Below are positions 27,111 to 38,100 of a DNA stretch of 64,000 nucleotides, in pieces. The stretch lies in NCBI GenBank assembly GCA_005784505.1, contig VCAZ01000106.1, forward strand, positions 980,055 to 1,044,054, in the 5' to 3' direction. Both the position numbers and the translations under genes were made by a program. Positions within the stretch are counted from its first letter, which is position 1. Every line of letters begins with the position of its first letter. The DNA is from Bagarius yarrelli. Its lineage: Eukaryota; Chordata; Actinopteri; Siluriformes; Sisoridae. The notes beneath the pieces are model-generated. The model did not search any database. It was not told the DNA's origin and saw only the letters and a list, made by a program, of their open reading frames with translations.

Positions 27111-27647
27111 GAAAAAAATTCTATTCTTTATTCTCTCATTTAGCAAATATTTTATTATTATTTACTCGATATTTTATTATTACTTCCTTTTTTTTCTAGA
27201 ACTAGCTGCAGTAGTTATTAGATTGCCCCTATTGAATGCCTTAAAAATTTGCTAGCTAGTGTATATTATACCTCTAGTGTAAATATCTGAATTAATAACC
27301 CCCCCCAACCCCGGCACCAAAATTAGAGACTCTATTTCTAAATCTTATTATATAAAATATCTTTGTTTAGTAATTAATATTTTTTATTAATATAAGTTCT
27401 ACTAATTCAACACTTTCTAGCCAATCAGAATCAAGAATTCAACCAAGATCCAAAAATGTACATATAAAGCACTCTGCTCAATCACTGTTCTTCCGTTAAA
27501 TTATATTAAAATAAATATAATATGTATAGTATTAGTTTTCCTAACCAGGCGATTTAGCACAGATAATTGTATGTGCTGCTGATTTTTTAATACACTCTGT
27601 CCCTGTCCCTACCAGCAACTCATTTCTGGTTAAATATAGAAAGTGTC

Positions 27648-27681
<34 letters not shown>

Positions 27682-27698
27682 CTCTCTCTCTCTCTCCC
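27648..27698. repeat. (TC)n microsatellite
   Basis: About 25 TC units with one CGC interruption, in an intron of the pcolce2 remnant. Confidence 0.9.
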
Positions 27699-28313
27699 CC
27701 CAAGCTCATTCTGTGGAAAGATAAGTATGATATTTCGAGAAAAAAAACCAACACTTGTGCCCACGGCTGCACTCTGCGTAGCGTAACATCTAATTTTCTC
27801 TTCGGCTGCTTCTCCAAGCCCAAGCTTCTGTTCTGCAGAGTAAATCCTATTGACATGTGTTCCAGAGCCTCCCAGTTCAATTTCGCAGTGAATTTTTATT
27901 TGGTGGATTTTTACAGCAGTAAGAATGTTGGGAGTAAGTACAAGCTCAATGTGTGTGTGTTATTATGTTGCTGTTGTCAAGGGAGCGCTACTGCAGTGGC
28001 CTCCTGGAAAAAAAACTTTTATGACCCCCAACTGGCCCGAGAGGGACTATCCTCCAGGTGTGACATGCTCATGGCGTATTATAGCGCCCGAACTCCAGGT
28101 AAGTAAAAAGTTTCCATTCATCATTATACACATCATTGTCCAACACCTTAAACACTAAACTACCATTCCCTCCACACTGGAATCTGGACTATATGACAGG
28201 AATATTATCACATGATTTATGTACCAAGAGTGCCATGGAGTGTCTGTGTGTGTGTGTGTGTATGTGTGTGTGTGTATATATATATATATATAATATAAAT
28301 ACACACACACACA

Positions 28314-28537
28314 CATCAGAGCGGATCGGCCTAAACAACAACAAAATAAACTGAGCAGAAATCTTTTCAAATTGTAAACCACTTCTTAACTTACACTACA
28401 GCAGCGATAAATCAGGTGTTAACTAGGCGTTACTATAGGAACACTAACATCATAGATTAATATAAAGCTTTAAAGCTTTAATTTGCTGCATGATCATAGA
28501 AAACAATACAACGCCTTCCCACCAATCCTAAATTGTT
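28314..28537 (+). repeat. Left arm of a large inverted duplication
   Basis: Reverse-complementary to 29737-29943 at high identity, with a few small indels (for example an extra AAAGCTTT unit and an extra GTT here). It abuts a TG/TA/CA microsatellite on its outer side. About 1.2 kb separates the arms. Confidence 0.9.
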
Positions 28538-28844
28538 ACTTATTACAAAGTAATTGTAATACTTTATTAATAATCTTTATATTTATATATATCTAAATAT
28601 GTTAATATCTAATATTAAATAATATTTAATAACCTGAACATATACCTGATAAATTTATTATTTTTTTTTTGTCATTAAAGACAGCAAAAATATTTATATT
28701 TTTCAAAAATACAATTTATTAATAAGACTTATGTTAAATGAAGTTCTTTTTACATATACAAACTATTAAGTCATGTCATATAGCAGATGCAGTACATAGA
28801 AATTAAGCAACATGGTGCTACCCAAATCCTGGTGTAAACTGTGC

Positions 28845-29135
28845 AATGCAGACAGTGCAAATAAACAATACAAACACCTTTGTACACAGTGCAAATAAAC
28901 AATTCAGAACAAAAAAACCCTCCTCAGACAGTCCAAATAGACAAAACAAAAAAAACCCTCCTCAGACAGTGCAAATAAACAATTCAGAACGAAAAAAACC
29001 TGTTCAAACAGTACAAATAGACAAAACAAAGCAAAAAAAAACTGTCCAGACAGTGCAAATGGACAAAACAAAATACCATTTGGGTACATAAAATAGCACA
29101 AACCGGGGTATGAGCTGTGTTGTGCAAATAAACTA
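28845..29135 (+). repeat. Degenerate minisatellite, CAGACAGTGCAAATAAACAA-type unit
   Basis: At least five repeats of a 40-60-bp unit: CAGACAGTGCAAATAAACAA or CAGACAGTCCAAATAGACAA, then an A-rich stretch and CCTCCT or CCTGTT. It lies between the arms of the inverted duplication. The reading frames through it are repeat artefacts. Confidence 0.85.
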
Positions 29136-29736
29136 ATAGCAGTGCTAAAATTGGTGTGCAAAATTTGTGCGATTTTAGTTAAATACACTTAAAAGAAATA
29201 AAACATTCATGTAGGTGTTCTTTAATACAAATTTTACTATTAAAATGATATTTACATCATCCATGATATTGCAGTAAAGCATGTTATTTATTACAAAATT
29301 GTAATTGTTATCATATCGCTCAGCATTATCACTGTTTATAATGAAATATATAAATGTTGCTTGTTATGGTGGATATAAAACACCTGGGGACGTCTGATGA
29401 AGAAAAAACTCATCAAAAACATTTTAATGCTGTATTTATTATTGTCATTTGTTCTTGTTGTCACTGTCAGGTGATCAAGCTGAGGTTCGATAAGTTTAAT
29501 GTGGAGAGAGATAACTACTGCCGCTACCATCACACGGTCATTTACAACGGTGCTGAACCCGAACGATGCGAGCAGGATCGGAAACTTTTGTGGCAGCAGA
29601 CCCCCAACGTGGAAGCTTCAACTCTGCTGTTCTAAAGTTGTGGTTAGTTTCATAGACTGTCCGTAAAACTGCGCCGTCGTCTGCTTCCATTTTGCTAGCG
29701 TTCCGGTACCAAACTCGATCTTAGCACAAATATTGA

Positions 29737-29943
29737 AACAATTTAGGATTGGTGGGAAGGCGTTGTATTGTTTTCTATGATCATGCAGCAAATTAAAGCT
29801 CTATATCAATCTATGATGTTAGTGTTCCTATAGTAAGGCCTAGTTAACACCTGATTTATCGCTGCTGTAGTGTTAAGAAGTGGTTACATTTTGAAAGATT
29901 TCTGCTCAGTTTATTTTGTTGTTTAGGCCAATCCGCTCTGATG
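29737..29943 (-). repeat. Right arm of the inverted duplication
   Basis: Inverted partner of 28314-28537. The sense is AACAATTTAGGATTGGTGGG at its inner end and CCAATCCGCTCTGATG at its outer end. Confidence 0.9.
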
Positions 29944-32900
29944 GCAGCCACCTTTTTATTCATTTCGTCTTTGATCTTCCGATGGCTTTAGCTGCCATTA
30001 CACCATTAAGCCGAAGCACTCCACTCTTGCGACTCATCACCGGTTCCTGTTACCGCAGCTGCTCCCACCCCTGCAGGACCTGACACACTGTCATGTCTCT
30101 GACCTGAACACAAATAACACCAAAACCTGTGTAGGTGCTGTGCAGACCATGATGATTTCTTCTTCTTTTTTTTTTCTCCATACAGCACTGACGTATTCTG
30201 GAGCTGAAGTGCAAAAAAAAAAATCTGAGCAATCGAAAGTCATTACTGCGCAAGCAACACCTAAAATCGTGGCTAAACGTTTAAGTATCCTAACCTTAAT
30301 TGTTTATTTAAACTATCTTTCTCGCTCATTCTTTAATATTAATTCAGCGAGGATTCCCGTCATTACGGCGAACGCTTTTGTAACTTTTCTTTATATTACA
30401 TAACCCCACATCCTCACTGTACAACTCAACGCTGTGAAAGACAAGTTGATATTCCGGTGTCATCTTGTCACAGTGCTTATGGGAACACTCGTCTAGGCTG
30501 CCATAAGGGAACACTGCGTGCTCACCACCTTCTCTACCACCAACCTGTACAAGGAAGGAAACCTGTCCATCCAACAAGCTGGGAAGAGCACGAGCACTAA
30601 AGTCATAATCCTGTGTAAAAATGGCCCTTTGGTCAGAAAAGGTAAGTAAATCCACATGACTGTGTTTCTCAGCCTAGCATTCGAGGTTGCCACGAGTGCC
30701 CGAGATCACACCGAACTTCTTTTATTGACAGTGTAGCAGAGCTGCGAGCGTTAGACCTTCTCAGACAAGACGTTGCCTTATTATCCCTTAAAACACATAA
30801 ATACTCACACAAGAACTTTCTCTTTCTGAGAACCTGGCAGTTCGTCACTCAACCAAATTGGTTCATACAGCCAAAAAGAATGTTTACACAAGGCAAAAAT
30901 GATGCAATGACGTGTAACGAACATCCAGCTAGCCTGCGCGGGACTATAATGTATGGCGTTGGTGTTTTAGACACAGTTTCTTAGCAACCGCTCAGATACC
31001 ACACGTAAAAAAATGCATTCTGGTGCTCAGTCGTACTAGCGGGTCTGCGAGGTAATCAGGTAAACAGTTATGAGTGCTTTATGCTCATAACACACTAATT
31101 ACAGGTGATGCCTTTGTTTTCTTTTCACAGCAGGTCAAAATAATAAAGTGTTTAATATATTTAAAAAATATATACTTAATGTGCCTAAATAAAATAAAGA
31201 GCCTAGATATTTTTCAACCCAAAAAACAGTAACTGTTTAACAGTAACAAAGCATATATAATTACTCTATTTTATTATCTTATTATTATAAATTACAGCCA
31301 CGTTGACAAGCAGGGACATGGTGTGGTTTTACCTGTGGATGGCCTTTAAGATGAAGAAGCAGAGAAACCTGGCAGTGTTGACTAATGTTCGCATGTGGTG
31401 GCCATCTTGGATTTCTAGTCTTATCATGCATAGATCACTGTGGGGAGGCGGTGCAAAAATGTATTTTTGCTACGAGAGGTATTTAGTCCTTGAATTTTTA
31501 GTTTTACTGTATATGTCACCATCAACTTTTTAGTAACAGACCATTAATGCAGTTCTGGAATCAGGCAATCACATGGCAGTATATCAGTGTATATAATAAA
31601 AGAAAATTAAAAAAGATTTCTTTCTATGACTCTTCATAAGCTCAAACGGACATGCATGTTAGAAAATTATAGAAAGTAGTATGTGCATATAACTGACATT
31701 GAATTTCAACAGCGTTACCCATCAATTGTCATTGATCTGTAGTTATTTTAATTTATACATGCTAAGCTTGCTTTTAGCTGTGCAACAAAGACTCATCAGC
31801 ACATTGCTAATTATCCAGACTCCTACACACAACTTAAGTGTAGTTTATATTTAAAAATGTACATTTAAGGTTTAATGGTCATCAGTACATCCATTTTATG
31901 TATTTTGAAACTTCCTTTGCACGTTAGAGATGTAATGGCTGAATGGCTAAAGTCAAATCTTTAAATAATTAAATAGAAAAGTATTGAACCAAACACAATA
32001 GTAAAGAACTACAAGGGGAAAAAAACTGTTACAGACCTGGGGAGCAAAAATAAAAGAGAGTCCATCGGAATAATTCTACGGTGCCATATTTGCGTGTGTG
32101 TGCTTATCTCGGTTCCAGTGATATTGAATTTTCGGAAACAATGTATGCAGTTCATTCTTTAAAGGACTTCCAAAAGCCTTCAGTTATGCAGAAGTGCATC
32201 ATTTGGCATCTTCTCTTCCTCTGTATGACTTTTGCTGTTTTGCAAAACTGCTTTCTATTCAACTGATCCAATCTAAAGTATCTGAGCCAAATAAGTAATT
32301 AAAATAGGAACTGTACTCAGTGCTTGGTCCCATTCGCCTTTAATCCTCTTAAAAGAGTCAGAAGTCAATCGGCTAACACTGCAGATTTGTAAGGTGTGTA
32401 TTGTGTTTCACTTTCCTTGTTTACACCACAAACAAAAAACACAAAAAGTTAAGTAATGATGTAACAATACTTGGACAAAAAAAAAAATAACCTCACTTTT
32501 GTTTTAACATCGCTGTTAAACTAAAGCATGTAATAGTGTAATATTTAAATGATATCACAGATTTAATGTTAACTAGAGACTTTCTCTCTCTCCTTTGTTT
32601 AAAATCATCTGATTTTCCCCCTCGAGTACTAAATAGACACAATTGATTGCAATCACCACTCAACTCTATTTAAGTCTCAGACTAGAACTGGACTCTTACT
32701 AATTGATTCTAGAGCTTCTAGATTCCTGAAGTCATCTGAATAAACTCATAACTCCAGCATCTCCACTACTATGTCCATTCAGCTTCATTCTCCATTCACC
32801 ATTGACTCAGGACATTATTTCTTCAGTTCCATGCTCTACTTGTCTTTGTTAATAAAACTTTGTTAAAGCTGGAGCTGTTCTGGATTTTAAAAAAAATAAT

Positions 32901-33194
32901 AACATTGTCATCAGGTAAAAAAAAAAAAAAAAAATTATATATAAGGGGCCGCCTTAGGGGTGGACCTTGCAGACATAAACTCAGCCATCATTAATTTCAT
33001 CATTGGCTGCAAGAACCACATCTTTATCAGTAGTCTAAACCTTAGATTTAGGACAAACATTGCACACACACACACACACACACATACAGTCTTTCACTGC
33101 TGACTGGATGCCCTAATGACTTCCAGACTCCAGTAGCACCACAGCAAGCCTCTATAGACTTTCATAAGCCCACATGTCATCAAAATGTCAGATT

Positions 33195-33293
33195 GGCAAA
33201 TCAGTACAGACTTCTCTCTGCCCTGAGCACATTCTGGGGAATCTCCAGATGTTTCCAAGCTTACTGTAGGATTCAGTCACTCCAGTGGGTCCT
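33195..33293 (+). repeat. Direct repeat unit 1
   Basis: Shares TCTGCCCTGAGCAC, GATGTTTCCAAGCTTACTGT and CAGTCACTCCAGT with 33844-33948. Identity is high but clearly diverged. Probably two copies of an interspersed repeat or a segmental duplication. Confidence 0.8.
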
Positions 33294-33843
33294 AAAGCTG
33301 CCCATAGGTCGGATTGGCCGGTTTTTTTAAGAAACTCTTTTGCATGTTACATAAACAGTATTGCCTTTCACCCCAAGAAGGGAAAAGTAGTATTTATACC
33401 TACAGTTTGCAAAAGCTACCTTTAAACTCGCCATTTCCTGTAGAACGTTGGAATTTTATCCTTACTACCCATAACCATATGGGCATATTTTGTGTGCGAC
33501 TGTGCATACTTGTGTGTGAACACTCACACTTCTCTCTGCATCTGATTGGCAAACTATAAAAAAATTTACTCCACCTAAGCCAATCATCATCAGTTATGTG
33601 GTTATCCTTCACCCATCACATGTGCATATAAAACCTTGCAGGTCATATGGCTGAGTAAGCCTACTTGGATGAAAACCGCCTCAGTGAGCTCAATTAAAAT
33701 ATTAAATATTAAAATAGTAACACAGCATTGTATTGTCAGTAACGTTAATGGGAGAAACAGTTTTTCATTTGATTGCTGAAAACAGAAACACCGTTAATAT
33801 TTATAACACTGTCTATTTATAACACCGTTATTCCAATCACTGG

Positions 33844-33948
33844 TGGCAAAAGATTAGTACAGACTTTTCTCTGCCCTGAGCACTTTCTAGGGGATGTCTA
33901 GATGTTTCCAAGCTTACTGTAGAATGCAGTCACTCCAGTAGGTCTCTG
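33844..33948 (+). repeat. Direct repeat unit 2
   Basis: Second copy of the unit at 33195-33293, same orientation, offset about 650 bp. Confidence 0.8.
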
Positions 33949-34204
33949 TCCAGTGGAATGACTCAAATACTTCTTTTTTTAAGCAGACCATGGGACATCT
34001 GTATAAAGTACCCAATCCACCTTAACTAGCTTCTCTCAGGCCTCTTTCATCTAAGTTTATTCTAGATTGTTAAGATCTTTACCCATCACAGAGATTAAGA
34101 CCAACAACCTTTTATTGCAGCGGAGGAATACAGTGACCGTAACACTGGTGCCCTGATATGTGTAAAAGTATCAGACCAGGATTTGCATTGATGATAATTT
34201 CTTA

Positions 34205-34352
34205 TCTCAGGAACTTTGGTGCAGCCCAACCCCTGGAGGAAAGAGGGTTATGGCTTTGCCCAACATTAGCAGCTTGGTGGTCCTAGGCCTTGAACCCCTA
34301 ACTTTTTAAGCAATAACCCAGAACTTTAACCACTTGAGCCTCCACTCTCAAT
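34205..34352 (+). repeat. SINE-like repeat, degraded copy
   Basis: Retains the middle and 3' part: CAACATTAGCAGCTTGGTGG, CCTTGAACCCCTAACTTTTT, TTTAACCACTTGAGCCTCCA. The head is lost. Confidence 0.6.
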
Positions 34353-35147
34353 TAAGACTTGTGGACCTGTAATTTCTCTTCAGTGGAATTTCTCTTCAGA
34401 GGCCCAGACCTCCTCCAACTTGACACAAAACAAGCTCTACGAGGACATGGTTTGCTTGTAGTTTGGATGAAAGAAATCGGCACTAATTTAATTTTATCGA
34501 ACATATAAATGCGTTTTTTTACAACTAGACACCTGGTTTAGCAAAACAAACTGTCATTTGTCATTAATATTTTTATTGCTTACTGTATGTAAAAAGATGT
34601 TTTGAATTTGATGTTGGATATTTATTTCCTACTAATTTATTTCAATGTCAACCAGAATTCACTTTTTCTTAAGTCATTTAATATGTGATTTATAGCAAAC
34701 ATTTATGAAAATTATACAAATATTAAGATGACAGATGAATAAAATACAGCATAATGCATTGCTATCACAATAAATGTATCAGCATCTCTTTGTTCTAGGA
34801 ATCAACTCACAAAAGAAAATGAAAATGATTTAAATAAAGGGTGATATGGCACCTTTTATAAGGTGATAAGATGTTCAAAATTTGTATTTTTGTTGGTAAG
34901 GCTTAAAAAAGCGCAGGGATTAAAAGACAATAATTGATGCAGTGTATGACAAATTCTTTGGAACAATTGGGTGCAAAGCTCTCAAGTCCATCTGTTTAAT
35001 GTCTCCTAACATGATTTAAGGTATGCTCTTCTCACTGAAATATGTTTTACTGTATATACGTGACATCTCTATTAACGCTTGAATGCCATCGAACAGATGC
35101 ACCATCGTATTCTAAAGATAATAAAGTTATAATCAGAATCAGTTGCT

Positions 35148-38100
35148 TTATTTTTTCAGACCTCGTCCCATCAAACAGGCAAAGACAGTCATCACCATTT
35201 TTTGGTTGACTTCCACCAGGTCCTCGGGCAGCGCATATACCTTGGCGCCGATCTTCCGCGCCATTGAGATGGCGTACCTGGAAATGATGAAAGTTTGGGG
35301 TCAGATTAACAATTTGTGAATTGACCATCACCACTTTAAAGATTTACTTACTTTGCATTGTTAGCCTTATCCTCATCACTTAGGTCTTCTGTCTTCACCA
35401 TTTCCTTTCTGATGGCTCCGGTTGCAATAGTATCAATTAGATCGATCACTGGGATGCTGGTGCTGATCAAGCTATCCTAAAAAAATAGTTCAGACACTCA
35501 TTACAAGCTAATTCACTTACTTTGCAGGCCAAATTAGGTGCAAAATTGATAAATACAAGCTGGTTAAAATGTTCTTTATTAGGGAAACCCTAATACTTCA
35601 AAAACTAGTATGTCTAAGTGAACCAATTGGGAAAACAAAAGCCACCAAGCCCTCCAAACATTAAATGCATTAAATATTAATTTAAACTCCTACCTTAAAG
35701 TTGCTGATAGTCGATTGTTTTTGTCCATTTTGCAACTGGGTGTTTACCCAGTCGATTATAGTTTGGTCGTTGATTTTTTCCCCATCGCCAATATCAGATA
35801 GCACTTTGAGGGTGTACCTGCATGCAGCATATAACATGCAAAATTTTCACTTCCACATGACGCATATTAAATGTATCATCATATTAACGACTGCAATTGT
35901 AACAGATTTCACATTTGTTGTTATGGTTCCTGCACCCAAGTACCTTCTCATTAGCTGCCACACCAGCGACAGAGTGTGCTTGGGGTTGCCCTCGTTGATA
36001 TTGTCACCTCCAATTCCCACTAGTGATAACTTTGCCTCCTTTTTGCCCAACTCAACGACATAGTTACAGTTCTCCAGCTGGGAACACGTACAGATTAACT
36101 TTATTAGCATACAAACATAATCGCAGTTTAGCAGCTGGTAACCTTGACTTTCTTGTTAAGCTACCACTGCTTCAAAAAAGCTCATACTAACTTTTTTCAT
36201 TTTGCCAGCAAGAGCAGGATATGGAGGACGGTTCACTTTCTTCCAGTCCACAGTGACCCCAATTTTTTCATACAGCTGAAGAATAACCAGGCCATCAATC
36301 AGGTCACTGAAAAATAAACACAGATGCCTTTGTATTAACTGATTAGCCGGGATAAATAGCGTGAACATCCAGTAAGATTTGCAAATTAAGTGAAAGTGTC
36401 ATATGCATAATTGTTTCTAAGGCAAATTTTATTCCTAAACAAGGCAATTTAACTGACATGCCGGACCTGACACCAAATATAGACCAATAATCCATTGCCT
36501 TACTTGTACAAGTGATTGACTCTAGGACTGATTCCCAGCGAGTTCATCCAGTTTCGAAGGGTTTTGTCCTGGGTTTCTCCTATGGAAATCAACGGTGAAA
36601 TGTCATGGGTAGGGTATATTTATTGGGAAGGGTATATATTTATTTTTTGTTTACTGACCATGTCTATGTGATAAAATGTGCTGAAAGAGTTTCCTGGTAC
36701 GTTCTACACATCAATCTAAATATTGACCATTTAGGACACACACAAGGGAGTATCTTTTTACCCTTTAAACCCAGGGTTACCAGGTAATATCAGGGTTTCT
36801 TGATATAGTATTTTAAGTGCACAGAGCATTTACACCCACAATGGGGGGTTAGGTCGAGGCAGAAAGGGAAAAAAAGTATGACAACCAGTTGCAGCCTAAT
36901 AAATGTGAAAAAATGGTTTTTTGTAAGTCATTGTCATTGTTATCTGACTGGTCAATCTTTACTATTAGTTTTATTATATTTTGCCTCACCCTCGATGGAG
37001 GTGAGGTCAATGGCATTGTTGGCGGGCTTTTTCAGGGCTGGGTGCATGTTGAACAGGTTGGCCACAAAGGCTAGGTTAAGCTTTTGATTCCCTGACACCA
37101 CGTCCTGAGGTGAGACAAACTGACGGCAGTCAATTCGAGCTGCCTGTTTTAGCATAAGCTCCGCCCTCTTCAGGTCATCTTCTTCCTGCAATTACAAAGA
37201 GTTCTGTGGTTATCCTGGAAACTCAGTCGAATTTTTATTTCTATTACCCTTTCTATGTCTAATCTAAAAGAGAAGGAGTTTCTTTAGAGAGTGGTTCTTC
37301 TGACGTTCCCCCATACCACTGACTTGTTTAAAAGGTATTTTACATCAGTATTTTGGGTTTTTTTTTGCGACTCAGTTATTAAGCTACTCAGTAAAGGCTC
37401 ACAATTTATTATTAAAATAGTTACACTTAAATACTATTTCTATTTTCTCATTTCTTTGCTGAATATGTGAGGAAAAACGTTTATACACTTGACCCAAATA
37501 AGGGAAAATTAAGGGGAGGTAGCATGTCTTCTTTATTTGGCTGCCAAGTTTTATTGATCCTTTTGTTAACCATGCTTGCTTGATCCCACTCCCATTTTGC
37601 TATTTTTTCCATGCAGTACTTCAACACACAGCACTGAGAGTCATTCGGATTCAAAAAATTTTACACTTACATCTAAACCGGACATGTCGATGATAACCTG
37701 CGGCTTGTCGTCTTCTCCAGTAGGAGCAATCTCATTCAGCAAGTGAAAGTAGGCCCTGGAGTCCTGAAAGAGAAAATAATATCAGAAAATTTAACACATA
37801 CCTATATATTTGAGCTGTGATTAATACAACAGTATTGCTACTTTAGTGCTACCTTGATGTCGTCGCTGAAGTTTTTGATTGGATTACAGTCAGCAGCTTT
37901 GAGGTGATAGTTCACCCAGCGTAGCAGCAACTCCTCAGGGGACAAGGACATGAGCTGTTCCAAATCTTCACCCTCACCAAGCAGGGCGATCAGAGCTGGA
38001 CAACAAGCAGCAACAACTCACATTCTCACTCAGTAAATAAAACTGAAAATACAGTATGAAGCCTATTTATATTATTAAAGGAAAATAACAGATCAGTTGT

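Larger units (their letters stand above)
25309..31400 (+). pseudogene. pcolce2: Decayed procollagen C-endopeptidase enhancer 2 gene (unprocessed pseudogene)
   Basis: PCOLCE2 is a secreted two-CUB plus NTR protein that enhances BMP1/tolloid cleavage of procollagens. Recognisable exons: 25309-25390 (CUB1 start, CGG...NTTCVWSIT), 26013-26269 (CUB1, HCRYDYVDVYNG, GRFCGTAQPGAL), 27982-28098 (CUB2 start, TPNWPERDYPPGVTCSWRI), 29471-about 29640 (FDKFNVERDNYCRY), about 30430-30641 (NTR, NLYKEGNLSIQQAGK), 31298-about 31400 (C-terminus, KQGHGVVLP and FKMKKQRNL). Nearly all carry frame breaks. The first exon needs two frame changes and lacks about 12 residues. There is an extra A at 26055, a frame change at the A-run 28008-28015, one near 29556, an extra C at 30523, and one near 31335-31345. 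Splice sites largely persist, so this is a once-spliced gene that decayed in place. The signal-peptide exon was not found. Confidence 0.85.
31420..35147. other. Intergenic region between the pcolce2 remnant and pls1
   Basis: No coding exon recognised. Holds a CA microsatellite (33061-33084), two direct repeats about 650 bp apart, and one SINE-like copy. The left side of pls1 here should be its 3' UTR. Confidence 0.6.

Noticed and set aside
28846..29091. 81-residue frame with Gln/Thr/Lys repeats
   Set aside because: It follows the minisatellite unit and has no independent support as a gene.
25309..31400. Reading the pcolce2 frame breaks as sequencing errors in a working gene
   Set aside because: Errors would have to concentrate in this gene only; pls1, chst2, ephb3 and dipk2a exons are clean, and codons are also deleted here.
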